DNA from: Flagellimonas abyssi
GTDB taxonomy: Bacteria > Bacteroidota > Bacteroidia > Flavobacteriales > Flavobacteriaceae
Direction of reading: 5' to 3'
NCBI RefSeq assembly: GCF_019457905.1
Contig: NZ_JAHZSV010000002.1
Location: 18,231-82,230 of the forward strand
DNA: 64,000 nt
This document shows, in pieces, positions 47,623 through 58,458 of this stretch. The stretch's first letter is position 1. Every line of letters begins with the position of its first letter. Below the pieces are notes generated by a model, which did no database searches, was not told where the DNA came from, and saw nothing but the letters and a program-made list of their open reading frames with translations. The position numbers and the translations under genes were made by a program.

Positions 47623-49002
47623 CTAATTCTGATTAAAATTTGGATTGATATCCATTTCCCTTTGTGGGATAAAGAAAAACTCTTTTGTACTTGTTATAAA
47701 ATCCTCTGCCTCTATAACTTTTTCCGTGGCACCGAAGCGCTTTAGGTCGGGCCATCTATGGTTCTCAAAGGCAAGCTCCACTCTTCTTTCATGTAGCAAC
47801 TTCTCCTCAAAGGTTCCTGGTGTAGCGGCATCGATATCCGATAATCCGGCCCTGTTCCTTACCTCGTTGATCAAGTCGTAACTTTCTGGTGTTTCCCCCA
47901 AGGCTTCTGCTAGCATAAGCAGAACATCGGCATAGCGGAACACCACAAAATTGATGTCGGAATCGTTCTCTATGGCCAAATCGGATTGGTATTTTCTGAC
48001 ATGTCTTGCTTCGACAACTTCTCCTTCAAGATTGACGTACGTAGCTCCCATTGAGGGTTCAAATCTTAAATCTCCATCTTCGTAAGCCTCTAACATAGAA
48101 ACTGTTGGACGGTTTCTTCCAAACCCGGAACCTGTCTGCAAATCGGTACTGGGTGAAAAATCATTGGTGTAAAGACTTCCTTGGCCAATACCTCCACTGA
48201 TGTACTGAACCTCAAAAATGGATTCTGCATTGTTCTCATTGGCAACGCCCCATAAATCCGAATAGTTAGGCAATAATTCGTAACCGTAATCGGAAATGAT
48301 TCGTCTCAAAACGGTTTCTGCGGCACCATTATCTCCCATGGTCAACAATACTTTGGCCAATAAGGTAGCTGCAGCCCCTTTTGTTGCCTTGCCTACCTGA
48401 CTTCCTGAATATGACACGGGAAGGTTGCTTTCTGCAGTGGTCAAATCGGTTACCAATTGCTCCAATACAGTGTTTTGGTCCACTTGAACAAGCTCGTCAC
48501 CTGATACATAGGGGGTTAGTTGCAAGGGTATATTTCCAAAACCAATGGCCAAGTGATAATACACCAAAGAACGGATAAACAGGGCTTCACCGGTTACCCG
48601 GTTCTTTAAAGTAGCGTCCATTTCTATTTCCGGGATACGATCCAAGATTACGTTACAGTTGGAAATTACCCTGTAGGAGTCGCTCCATGCAGAGGTTATC
48701 TGCTCGTTCAACGCATCTTCTGTAAAGGAATTTATCTCGGTGTACTGACGGGCCAATCCGGTGGCGTCGGGTCCTTGATCGGTATTATCGCTTCGCATCT
48801 CGAACATGGTCCAATACCCCCTTCCGAAAGTTCCTGTGCTCTGCAAGCCGGCATAACTGGCATTTATGGCCACTTCAAAATCTTCTGGCTCATTGTAAAA
48901 GTCCGCCTCGTTTCTGTTGGAAATTGGTGCGAGATCTGTAAAGTCTTCACTACACCCGGTAGCTAGTACCGTACATAGCATTATATATAGAATTCGTTTC
49001 AT
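47623..49002 (-). CDS. SusD/RagB family nutrient-binding outer-membrane lipoprotein
   Basis: A 459-residue SusD-like protein with lipobox LATGCSED (Cys17). The SusD N-terminal segment (DFYNEPEDFEVAINASYAGLQ) and C-terminal RagB/SusD part (NEVRNRAGLSDIDAATP, LLHERRVELAFENHRWPDLKRFG) are typical. It forms the lid over the SusC transporter and captures oligosaccharides. It starts 17 nt after the susC stop. Somewhat short for the family but complete. Confidence 0.95.
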   Translation of the reverse strand: MKRILYIMLCTVLATGCSEDFTDLAPISNRNEADFYNEPEDFEVAINASYAGLQSTGTFGRGYWTMFEMRSDNTDQGPDATGLARQYTEINSFTEDALNEQITSAWSDSYRVISNCNVILDRIPEIEMDATLKNRVTGEALFIRSLVYYHLAIGFGNIPLQLTPYVSGDELVQVDQNTVLEQLVTDLTTAESNLPVSYSGSQVGKATKGAAATLLAKVLLTMGDNGAAETVLRRIISDYGYELLPNYSDLWGVANENNAESIFEVQYISGGIGQGSLYTNDFSPSTDLQTGSGFGRNRPTVSMLEAYEDGDLRFEPSMGATYVNLEGEVVEARHVRKYQSDLAIENDSDINFVVFRYADVLLMLAEALGETPESYDLINEVRNRAGLSDIDAATPGTFEEKLLHERRVELAFENHRWPDLKRFGATEKVIEAEDFITSTKEFFFIPQREMDINPNFNQN

Positions 49003-49019
49003 TTTTTTCCGTTTTTAGG

Positions 49020-52000
49020 TTAGAACTTTAGGTTTAATCCCAGTGTGAAGGATTTGGTGAGCGGAAATGCCCCATAATCCTCTCCAGGTGTTAAACTATT
49101 CGTGGTAATGCTACTGACCTCGGGGTTATAACCGAGATAATCGGTAATGGTAAAGAGGTTTGTTGCGGTAACATAGAACCTAAGTTTTTGGATTTTGCTT
49201 CCAAAAAGATTGTCGGTCGGCAACGTGTATCCCAAGGTTACATTTCTTAAACGCACATAGGACCCGTCTTCCACTTGAAAAGAAGAAGGCCTGTTGTTGT
49301 TTCCATGGTTTCCCGATTCCCTGTCTGCTCTGGGAATAGATCCGTTACCTGGTTGGGACGGAGATTTCCAACGCTCGTTAAAAATGGCATACGAATTAAA
49401 ATTCGCTTCTCCGTTCTTCATATGTCTTGACGTTAGGTTGAGGATTTCGTTACCTTCCACACCTTGGATCAAAAAGCTAAAATCGATGTTCTTAAAGGTC
49501 AACCTATTGTTGATACCCCATGTAAAATCAGGAAAGTAACTACCGGTAACTGTTCTATCGTCCGGAGTGATCTCACCATCACCATCAACATCCTTAAATC
49601 TAAAGTCTCCGGGGGCGGGGTCCGGCGCTTGGGTATCCAATGGGGCATTGTCAATCTCTTCTTGGGTTTGATAAATACCATCCACAACATAGCCGTAATA
49701 ACTACCGATCGGGTCTCCTACCCTGGTCACGTGCCTTACACCTGCACTACCTGAAGAATAGATAGGTTCGTTGCTCTCATTTAGGGAAAGAACTTCATTC
49801 TTGTTAGTAGAAAAGTTGATATCCGTATTCCAAGTAAAGTTATCCCCTACAAAGTTCTTGGTGCTCAATGCAAGTTCCAGACCGGTGTTTTTAACCTCTC
49901 CCAAGTTTCTGAGCGTAGTCTCGAACCCGGATACGGAGGATATTGCCACGTTCAATAATAAATCCCTTGTTCTGGTATCGTAGTAATCTGCCAAAAGAAA
50001 GACCCTATTGTTGAACAATCCCAACTCGATACCGGCATCGATCTGCTCTGACTTTTCCCAGGTAAGGTTTGGGTTTGGAATTGTGCTCTGCACAAGTCCA
50101 TTGATTTCGTTTCCTCCAAGGTTATAGTTAAGAGGTGATAATAATCCTACGGCACCGTAGTTTGGAATCTCAAAGTTTCCTGTCTGTCCCCAGCTTACGC
50201 GTAGTTTAAGCTCGGATATGGTCTCTGAATCCGCCAAAAACTCCTCTTCGTTCATTCTCCAACCAGCAGAGAAGGAAGGGAAATAACCGGTTTGATTGTT
50301 CTTTCCAAATCTGGAAGACTTATCTGATCGGAAAGTTCCCGTAAATAGGTATTTATCCTTATAGCTGTAGTTTACCCTAAATAGCGATGACAGTAAAGAC
50401 CACTGTTCTTTGACAGAGGTTCCGCCAAATACTTGTCCTCCACTAACCGTAGGTACAAGATCATCCGGATAGTTGTTGGCCAACACCTGCTTTAGGGTCA
50501 AATTGTCCTTTTGTGCGGTATAACCAATAACTGCATCGATGTAGTGATCGCCGAATTCCTTGGTCCAGTTCAAGGTATTTTCCCAAAGCCAGTTGGTCTC
50601 AGTAGAAGAAGATGCCTGACCATACGGGTTACCATCAGCATTATTCCTATACAACAATGTATTAGATCTATAAAAATCTTGGTTGTATAGGTTGATATAG
50701 ACTCCTCCGAAGGTTTTAAAGCTCAACCCAGGTAAAATATCATAGGTCAATGCTAGATTTCCCCTTGTCTGGAATTGAAAAATTTGATCGTCCACCGCCT
50801 TGATAATGGCCAATGGATTACTAGCCGTTGTGGTACCACCGCCCAAATAGGATTGGTTGTTCAATTGGTTGATGGTTCCATCTGAATTATAAGGGCTGAC
50901 CGTAGGTGAATGCACTATTCCAGAGTACACGATTCCCGGAGGTGTGGCAAAATATGGGGAAGATGCCGGCACCCTCTGATTTTCGGTAACGGTCGGTGCC
51001 AATCTTAAGTCCAGGTTTAATTTTTCGGTCAATTGTGAATTTAAGTTCAACAATACCGAATAGCGCTCAAACTTTGCCTTGTCTATAACACCTGTTTGGG
51101 AAAAATATCCTGCAGATGCATAAAAGCTGGTCCTGTTTCTTAGTGGTGAGGCATAGGAGAAGTTATAACTCTGAACGACTCCCGTCTTAAATAGAAGATC
51201 TTGCCAATCGGTATCCGTCCCGTCCCAGTTCAAGAACGATTCTGGCAATTCATAGTTGGCGTTGCCCCTGTCGCCAGGCCCAATAGGGTCGTCTACCGAT
51301 GCCCCATCAACTGCCTGAAGATATGCATTGTTTCTGGCATCCCTTGTAAAATCGATCAATTCCGGTGCATTCATCAAATCCAATCTATTGGCAACGGATT
51401 GCATGCTCATGTATGAATCAAAAGAAAAAACTCCTTCTTCTCCGTTAGAACCTTTCTTGGTAGTAATCAAAAGAACCCCGTTACCACCACGAGAACCATA
51501 TATGGCAGCCGCACTGGCATCTTTCAGAACCTGAATGGATTCGATATCATTAGGATTTAAGGTGGCCAAAGGGTTTATGGTCGGTGGTTGAAATGTGGAA
51601 CGTCTATTGGCTACACCCCCCAATTGGCTGGAAGATGTAAGGTTACGGGAAATTGGGATTCCATCCACAACGAACAATGGGTCGTTACCTGCAGATATGG
51701 AACCGGAACCTCTTACACGAATGTTGGGTGCAGCTCCCGGCTCACCGGAGACTTCTTGCACCTGAACCCCTGTTACCTGACCAATAAGTGCGCTTTCGGG
51801 GGTTAACGCAGGTACTTCCGTGATGGTTTCGGGGGTAATGGAAACCACAGACCCTGTTACCTTTTTCTTGGCCAAGGTACCATAACCTACTACCACAACC
51901 TCTTCCAAGGCAGCAGCATCCTGTTCCATGGTCACGGTTATGGATGTTTGCCCCGCCACATTTACTTCTTTTGCTTTGTAGCCAATATAAGTCACTTGGA

Positions 52001-52544
52001 TCACGGTAACTCCCGCAGGCAGTGTAATGGCAAAGTTTCCATCAAAATCAGTGGTTGTCCCTTCAGTTGTGCCTTTGGCTATTATTGTGGCCCCGGCAAG
52101 CGGTATTCCTGCTTCGTCCAATACAGTTCCTGTTAGATTGGTCTGAGGATTTTCTGCATTGACCTTGTTCTGTGGGGTTAAACTTGGCAGTGACTTTCTG
52201 TTCTTCTTTATAACAATCTGCCTAGCGATGATTTCAAATGACAGGTCGGTTCCCTTGAATATTTCCTTCAAAAAATCTTGTATGCAAAGATTCTTCCCGT
52301 TTATGGTCACTCTTCGGTTAACATCTACCTCAGAGGCTTCATAAAAGAATTTATAGCCAGTGGACTCGGTAACGGTCTCGAACACATCGCCCAGCTTGAT
52401 TTGGTTAAAGTTATTCTCCACCTTATCGTATTGAGCACAAGATGCGGCACTTACTTGGCCGAACATGAACAGCAAGAAAAATCCGTACAGTAATCTTTTG
52501 CCCAGCCTTGGTACAATGGCACGTTTAGTTTTGGTTTTTTTCAT
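49020..52544 (-). CDS. SusC/RagA TonB-linked transporter with STN domain
   Basis: A 1174-residue outer-membrane transporter. In order: leader (FFLLFMFGQVSAASCAQY), an STN (secretin/TonB N-terminal) domain at about 45-113, a carboxypeptidase-regulatory-like domain at about 136-208 (LTGTVLDEAGIPLAGATIIAKG), a TonB box with EEVVVVGYGTLAKK, a plug, and a 22-strand barrel ending with Phe (SFTLGLNLKF). The STN domain allows contact with the FecR protein encoded upstream, so this transporter both imports glycan fragments and reports their presence. Substrate specificity cannot be read from sequence. Operon with susD. Confidence 0.96.
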   Translation of the reverse strand: MKKTKTKRAIVPRLGKRLLYGFFLLFMFGQVSAASCAQYDKVENNFNQIKLGDVFETVTESTGYKFFYEASEVDVNRRVTINGKNLCIQDFLKEIFKGTDLSFEIIARQIVIKKNRKSLPSLTPQNKVNAENPQTNLTGTVLDEAGIPLAGATIIAKGTTEGTTTDFDGNFAITLPAGVTVIQVTYIGYKAKEVNVAGQTSITVTMEQDAAALEEVVVVGYGTLAKKKVTGSVVSITPETITEVPALTPESALIGQVTGVQVQEVSGEPGAAPNIRVRGSGSISAGNDPLFVVDGIPISRNLTSSSQLGGVANRRSTFQPPTINPLATLNPNDIESIQVLKDASAAAIYGSRGGNGVLLITTKKGSNGEEGVFSFDSYMSMQSVANRLDLMNAPELIDFTRDARNNAYLQAVDGASVDDPIGPGDRGNANYELPESFLNWDGTDTDWQDLLFKTGVVQSYNFSYASPLRNRTSFYASAGYFSQTGVIDKAKFERYSVLLNLNSQLTEKLNLDLRLAPTVTENQRVPASSPYFATPPGIVYSGIVHSPTVSPYNSDGTINQLNNQSYLGGGTTTASNPLAIIKAVDDQIFQFQTRGNLALTYDILPGLSFKTFGGVYINLYNQDFYRSNTLLYRNNADGNPYGQASSSTETNWLWENTLNWTKEFGDHYIDAVIGYTAQKDNLTLKQVLANNYPDDLVPTVSGGQVFGGTSVKEQWSLLSSLFRVNYSYKDKYLFTGTFRSDKSSRFGKNNQTGYFPSFSAGWRMNEEEFLADSETISELKLRVSWGQTGNFEIPNYGAVGLLSPLNYNLGGNEINGLVQSTIPNPNLTWEKSEQIDAGIELGLFNNRVFLLADYYDTRTRDLLLNVAISSVSGFETTLRNLGEVKNTGLELALSTKNFVGDNFTWNTDINFSTNKNEVLSLNESNEPIYSSGSAGVRHVTRVGDPIGSYYGYVVDGIYQTQEEIDNAPLDTQAPDPAPGDFRFKDVDGDGEITPDDRTVTGSYFPDFTWGINNRLTFKNIDFSFLIQGVEGNEILNLTSRHMKNGEANFNSYAIFNERWKSPSQPGNGSIPRADRESGNHGNNNRPSSFQVEDGSYVRLRNVTLGYTLPTDNLFGSKIQKLRFYVTATNLFTITDYLGYNPEVSSITTNSLTPGEDYGAFPLTKSFTLGLNLKF

Positions 52545-52607
52545 AATTGAAAAGTCTAGTTAGTTAGTAATTGTTTTTTTGGTTAATTGGTTTTTACATC
52601 ATAGGCA

Positions 52608-53786
52608 CTACTGTTTATCAGGATTTTTAATTGTTATTACATTTTCATTCTTGTCGTAACTAAAGTGGGTATGGGCTTGTATGGTTCTCAGCACATGGTC
52701 TATGTTTTCTTCATCGAACATTCCCGTGAACCTTCGCTCATCCAACTCCTTGTATGTATTGTGAATTTTTATATTGTATTGGCGCTGTAGCTTTTTTATG
52801 ATCTGTACCATGGATTCATTTTCAAACGCCAAAATTCCTTTGGTCCATGATATATATGGGGCAACATCAACATCTTCAATCCTGAAATTCGTATCGCCTC
52901 CAACTATACTGGTTGCCTTTTGCGAAGGTTTGATCATTTGTATATCCCTTGAATTTAAGTTGGCTGGATTACTCACACCTACGGAACCTTCTACCAGAAC
53001 TACTTCTGCCGGGCCATCCTCTTCGTATGCGGAAACATTGAAAACAGTCCCAAATACTTGGGTATACATGTCCTCCGTTTTTACGATAAATGGTTTTTGT
53101 GGATTTTTGGCAACTTCAAAGAATGCCTCGCCTTTTAGTTTCACCTCTCTGGTGTCGGTTCCCTCAAAACTTGATGGATAAGTGATACTGGACCCTGAAT
53201 TGAGCATTACAACCGAACCATCTTGTAGGGTTATGGATAAATTTTTCCCAAATGGCACCCTTATCGTATTGTTACTCACCTTATCCTTCTTTCCTTTTTC
53301 TTGCTGTTGGGACAGCATACCCTTCACCATAGATACTACCGTGCTCCCATTTTTACTCTGTATGGTGGCATCGGAATCGGGGTCAATGGTAAGTACTTCC
53401 CCATTGTCCAATTGCAGTGTTATTTGGTCAGGGCCTGCTTCCAATGGAACGTTAACAACTGTTTCTTGATTCAACAAAAAGAACAATGAGGAGCCGACAG
53501 TGATCATTATAACCGCTGCATACTTCCATATATGATTTTGGGCATATAAGGACCTAACCTTCAAACTTTCCTTTTTCTTGATCGTATGCAGGAAGTTTTC
53601 AAAAGCTTCTTCAGTCTGCCAAGATTTATCCTCGTAGTTGACCAAAAAATCTGCTTGTACTAATTTTTTGAAAACCTCTTTATTGTTTCCTTTCTTTACC
53701 CATTCATATAAAATGGCCAATTCTTCTTGAGAAGCTTCTTGGTTGATATACCTGGTAATTATTCTTCTGATATCAATTTTGGTCAT
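52608..53786 (-). CDS. FecR-family anti-sigma factor
   Basis: A 392-residue protein. The N-terminal cytoplasmic part binds the sigma factor; one membrane helix lies at about residues 86-106 (HIWKYAAVIMITVGSSLFFLL); the periplasmic part has the FecR domain (TIRVPFGKNLSITLQDGSVVMLNSGSSI, AFFEVAKNPQKPFIVKT) and a DUF4974-type tail (MVQIIKKLQRQYNIKIHN) that meets the STN domain of SusC. It relays substrate binding at the outer membrane to the ECF sigma factor. The sigma gene is 159 bp upstream and susC is 63 bp downstream, the standard transenvelope signalling order. Confidence 0.95.
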   Translation of the reverse strand: MTKIDIRRIITRYINQEASQEELAILYEWVKKGNNKEVFKKLVQADFLVNYEDKSWQTEEAFENFLHTIKKKESLKVRSLYAQNHIWKYAAVIMITVGSSLFFLLNQETVVNVPLEAGPDQITLQLDNGEVLTIDPDSDATIQSKNGSTVVSMVKGMLSQQQEKGKKDKVSNNTIRVPFGKNLSITLQDGSVVMLNSGSSITYPSSFEGTDTREVKLKGEAFFEVAKNPQKPFIVKTEDMYTQVFGTVFNVSAYEEDGPAEVVLVEGSVGVSNPANLNSRDIQMIKPSQKATSIVGGDTNFRIEDVDVAPYISWTKGILAFENESMVQIIKKLQRQYNIKIHNTYKELDERRFTGMFDEENIDHVLRTIQAHTHFSYDKNENVITIKNPDKQ

Positions 53787-53945
53787 TTGAAAAATATTGT
53801 CACTTTTAAAAGAGACGCAACTTTTTCAAAAAACCCTTACATAAATTTATTTTTTTAACATTTTAAATATGAAGTAACCTGCTATTTTGAAGAATTTTTA
53901 GATAACAGATGTTACCTGCCTAGCATATTCTGGGCAGGGAAAGTC

Positions 53946-54500
53946 TTATAAAAATGAGGTGAGTTGTGCTCTTAAGCGTTTCATGGCCTTAGCCATATGT
54001 ACTTCTACCGTTTTAATTGAAATGTGCAGCTGCTCGGAAATTTCCCTATACTTGAGTCCTTCTTTTTTACTCATTATAAAGACTTTTTTGCACTGCTCGG
54101 GCAGATTATCTATTTCCATCTCAACTTTTTTGAGCCGTTCTTCAAAAAGGGATGTATCAGCATCGACCAGTTCTAAATAGGCTTCTTGCTTAAGGTTTTC
54201 GAGCAATTCAAACTCTTTTTTCTTTCTTCTTTGGGAATCAATGAACAGATTATAAGCTACTTTGAAGAGGTATCTTTTCAGTTTATCTTTGGATAAGGAA
54301 AGTTTTTTTCTGTTCTCCCATATTTTAATGAAGGTTTGCTGCGCTATATCTTCCGCAATCTTTGGATTCCCGGAAATCGCTGTCATATAATTACAAAGCT
54401 CCCCATGGTACAATTTAAAAAGGTGACCATAGGCCTCTTTGCAGCCACTCTTTAACTGCGCAATTAGGTAAGATTCATTTTTGAAATTGTCTTGGTCCAT
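53946..54500 (-). CDS. ECF RNA polymerase sigma factor (FecI-like, Bacteroidota type)
   Basis: A 184-residue sigma-70 factor of the extracytoplasmic type. Region 2 is FIKIWENRKKLSLSKDKLKRYLFKVAYNLFIDSQRR and region 4 is VFIMSKKEGLKYREISEQLHISIKTVEVHMAKAMKRL. It likely controls the susC-containing operon and is held by the FecR protein encoded downstream. The frame opens at 54533, but the extra residues (MLFHIKMRGEK) are not part of region 2, so ATG 54500 (MDQDNFKNES) is preferred; 54515 is also possible. Confidence 0.92.
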   Translation of the reverse strand: MDQDNFKNESYLIAQLKSGCKEAYGHLFKLYHGELCNYMTAISGNPKIAEDIAQQTFIKIWENRKKLSLSKDKLKRYLFKVAYNLFIDSQRRKKKEFELLENLKQEAYLELVDADTSLFEERLKKVEMEIDNLPEQCKKVFIMSKKEGLKYREISEQLHISIKTVEVHMAKAMKRLRAQLTSFL

Positions 54501-54750
54501 TTTTTCGCCTCTCATTTTAATGTGGAAAAGCAAAAAGGAATCAACATAAACTTAGTTATGTGCCTTTTCTATTTCTCCACAGAAACGCTACTGATCAAAC
54601 TAAAGCAAGTAGCGAATACCTTAAACGCGAAAGTGCCATATGATGGAAACCTCCCAAAAGAGGTCTTCTCTATAAAAGAAGAGTTGTTTTACCTTTTGTA
54701 TCTAGTAAAAAACCAATTGAAATTGTACCAAAAAACGTTAACAAATTATA

Positions 54751-54788
54751 AAAAAATCTTTAAATAGTTCTATTACTAAAGATTTTTT
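54751..54788. terminator. AT-rich hairpin between GH78 and sigma gene
   Basis: AAAAAATCTTTA (54751-54762) pairs perfectly with TAAAGATTTTTT (54777-54788) across a 14-nt loop; either strand ends in a T run. It lies about 130 nt past the 3' end of the rhamnosidase gene and before the sigma promoter. It is GC-poor, so weak, but the place suits a transcription stop. Confidence 0.45.
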
Positions 54789-54840
54789 TTGGTAAAGGAA
54801 TGAATTTGGCCAGTATGCCAAGCCTTTCAATATGTACATC

Positions 54841-54882
54841 GTATAAGGTGAATACAGTAAAATCAACATATTCACCTTATAC
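54841..54882. repeat. 14-bp perfect inverted repeat after GH78
   Basis: GTATAAGGTGAATA (54841-54854) and its exact reverse complement (54869-54882), separated by 14 nt, 33 nt past the rhamnosidase stop. Neither strand follows it with a T run. It could be an mRNA 3'-end stabiliser, a regulator site or the trace of a small mobile repeat. Confidence 0.4.
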
Positions 54883-54914
54883 CAATGTGGGGCCTGATCG
54901 GTTATTCGAATATC

Positions 54915-57900
54915 CTAAAAAGTCTTGACTTTTACTGTCCCATCCTTCAAATTAAACTCAAATGTACCGGAACTAAGCTCATAGGTGCCAACTTTGATTC
55001 CATTGCGCTGCCCTATTCCTTTAAATTCAACACCTTTGATCGGTTTAAGGGAATCTTCTCCCTCTATTCCCATTGGCAAATAAAGCGTTGCACTTGTATT
55101 GGCCGGGACAGTTGCTTTGTAAGATATCATGTTTCCTTGGCCATCAGAAGTCCAACTGCTATATATTTTCCCATTATTTGATTCATAACTACCTGATAGG
55201 GATTCGAATGTACCGGCTACCTGTGGCTGTAAAACAAAATGCTTATAACCAGCCTCTCCATTTTGATGGTCGGTAGTGATGCCCAATTGAAACTCGTACA
55301 TCCATTGGCCAACTGCACCCAAGGCAAAGTGGTTGAAGGAATTCATCCTGTTTTCGTTGTTTTCCTTGAAAGCGGCCTTAAAACCGTTCCAACGCTCCCA
55401 AATAGAAGTTGCCCCTTTAGTAACGGGATACAACCAAGAAGTATAGTCGGTACTTGAAAACAATTTATATGCTTCATCAACCTTGCCTCCCCTGCTCAAT
55501 GATGGTAAAATATTTGGTGTCCCGGAAAAGCCGGTGGTTATGGTATAGGGTAAAAAATCTTCGGTTACTTGTTCGCTATTCATACCAAAACCACCTAAGG
55601 CGCCTTCCCTCATGGGATAGGTTACCCTAGTTCCATCAGGCTTTGTATTACTGGTGGAGGGCTCTTTTACCAGTTCTGCCAAATAAGCTTCAGCCTTTAG
55701 TTTATTTTTCTCACTGAAAACGTTGAAATTAAGCGGAGTGGCATACGACGATTGGGAATGCACTATTAATCCCTCTAGGTTTTTGGTTCTTCCAGATTCA
55801 GGATCGACAAAAAATTGGTTCCATTCTTCTTTTGCCTTTTGATGCCTGTCGCGTAATGTACCGGCATACTCGGTTTCCCCTATGGCATCTGCCATTATGG
55901 CCGTAACCTCCATCATATAAATGTAAATGCATTGTTTACCAACTCGGGCGGCGTATTGTTGTCCATGGCCAGCCAATCGGCCAATCCATCGGTTTTGGAG
56001 GATAAATACGTATATTCCTCATTAAAATCATAATGATCCATCCCATCCAACCAAAGTCGCATGGTTTCCATGTTTTCTTCTATGACCTTGGTATCCCCGT
56101 ACTGGGTGTATAATTGCCAAGGCACCATACAAACGGCTGCGGCCCAAGTTGTTCCATTGGCAAAGCTCGTATCATCAGTCATGTTGTAGGTGGGTGCCGT
56201 ACTTCCGATTCCTCCTGGGGCCTCCGTTTCACTACCAACACCTTGGTCATCGCGCAAGGCCACCATCCATTGTCTAAAAAAATTGTAGGTATCGGAATTA
56301 TAGGTTCCCGTTCTTGTATAGGCCTGCGCATCTCCCGTCCAACCCATACGCTCGTTTCGTTGAGGGCAATCGGTGGGCAATGTGAAGAAATTCCCCAACT
56401 GACTACGCCGTATATTTTTAAAGAGTTGATTGGCCAATTCTCCGGTGGCTCCATCCGTAGTAGTGGCCACATAGGTCCCCGAGGGCAGTTCATCCGAAGA
56501 TAGCGATAATCCCATTACGTTTTCCAATGGCAATGGCCCTGTATGATTGGGCAAAGTGACCTGAACGTATTGGTAGCCCCTAAAAGTTGTTTTTGGTTGA
56601 ATGACTACTTGACCATCATCTTTGGCTATATAAAAATCGGTTGCCATGGCAGCTCTGTAATTCTCTGTGAGGATACGTCCTGCAATGCCCTTGCCATTTT
56701 TATACCCATATCTATCAATGTACTGAGGTTCATCCCCTTCTAGTCCAGGGTAAACTTGTTCCCCATACCTCAATATGACGGTATCCCCTTTTTTGAGCCA
56801 TCCTTGGGGAACGGTAATGGAGGGAACGCCCACCATGTTGACCCCCATGTTGTAAGTGTATGTCCTTTCATCTTTACTATGTACTTCCATCACCTCCGTC
56901 GCCTGAAGGTTTTCCACAACACGTACAGGTCGGTCGTAGCGGGACACGATTTCAAAATCTATCCAATCCCTTGATAGTACTTCTTCGGCGTTGGACCATT
57001 TTGAATCATCATATGCCGTGGTGGCCCAGCCATTTGTTTTACCATCAACCGCAATGTGTTTTTCTTTGAGGGTATTGTAAAGTTCCTCTTGAAAAAAACT
57101 TCCGTATTCCACTGGAACTTCGGTAAATATTTTCCAAGTATCTGGGTCAGTAACCACAGTTTGTTCATTCCCACCCTCATAAGTGATGACCAATTTGGCC
57201 AACAAAGCTTCGGTATCTCCAAAAAAAATGAAGTTTGCAGGTGTATAGGTCATATAACCTGTGTACCAGCCAGGAAAAACCAATGCTCCAATCACATTTT
57301 TCCCTTGATTGATGTTTTTTGTGACATCATAGGCGTAGTACCCCAAGGTTTCCCGAAACTGGGTAGCACCAGGTGCAAACCAATCTTCACCAATTCGATT
57401 ACCATTGATATATACCTCGTTGGAACCCATTGAAGTAACATACAGTTTTGCCTTGGCGATATTCTTATTTCCTGTATTAAATTCTGAGCGCAGCATGGTT
57501 GCGGAGCCATGACTTGGATCCGCATATTGAATCAAGGTTGCGTCAGTAGTATTACCAAGTTCGATGATGCCGTCTTGATTAAAGGAAACACCTTCAAAAT
57601 CTTTGAATATGGCATAAGTAGCCCCTACATCTTTTCCAAAGACCTCATTATTGTTTGGGTCGCTTTTTCCAGCATTCAAAATTTTGTAATCCTTAAAGAT
57701 TGCCTTTGTGCCCGGTTCTGCGGCAAAACCAATTGAATTTATATGAGGATATGTCAAAAAGTTTCCGCCACCGACACCTGTAACAGAAAAACCTACTTCC
57801 CTAAATTGAGGAGGTATGGGATTATTGGGGTCTTCAGGTTCCAAAAGCAGCATTTCCCCATTAATTTTGATTACAATATTGCTGGCATTAACTCCGATTC

Positions 57901-58427
57901 TGAGTTTGTTCATTTGGGATTTGTTGCCCGGTGTAATCAATGCATTAATATTGGTTTGAGGGTAGTTGGCCTTGGAAATGGACATATAAGGTTTCTTGGC
58001 CGAATCGTCCTTATCAAAACCAACGCGATAAATGTTCAAGAGTGCACCCTTGGAACTGCCCACCCCTGAAATATCAATTTCCAATCGGAGGTAGTTTTCA
58101 CCCCCCATGTTATTGATGTTCTGAAACTTATCATTGAACCTAAAATAATTGGCTCCAATGATAAGAGACGCTGTATTCCCTTCCACAATCTGAAAATCAG
58201 TTTCTATATCAAAGAGCAATGCAGACGTGGCGTCCAAGGTCAAAGTATTGGTGTCGATAAATTGAGCGCCTTCCCAAGCGGATATTTCAGGGTTCATCAA
58301 CCCGGTTTCAAAACTGGATTCTTGATTACCTTAGATTTTCAGTTTCTGTGGTTGGGGAACCACAAGAAATAAACATAAGAAGACCCGCCCATATAAGGGT
58401 AGCAACTGTTTTTGAAAATAATTTCAT
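54915..58427 (-). pseudogene. GH78 alpha-L-rhamnosidase, broken by two frameshifts
   Basis: Three frames add up to one enzyme of about 1170 residues. Piece 1, ATG 58427 to a stop at 58326, is a lipoprotein leader (LLMFISCGSP). Piece 2, about 58340-55913, has the N-terminal sandwich domains and the GH78 core with PTDCPQRNERMGWTGDAQAY (Glu of the NER triplet is the expected general acid) and ends at NNAFTFI. Piece 3, from about 55930 to 54915, continues with YIYMMEVTA and has the second acidic segment ATSIWERWNGF plus the C-terminal beta domain. Removing one A near 58335 and adding one base in the AAA at 55925-55927 restores the frame. Real decay or sequence error cannot be told apart here. The esterase gene lies 31 nt upstream on the same strand. 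Confidence 0.8.
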
Positions 58428-58458
58428 TGCTTAGTTTTTTAGATGTAGGACCGGTTTA

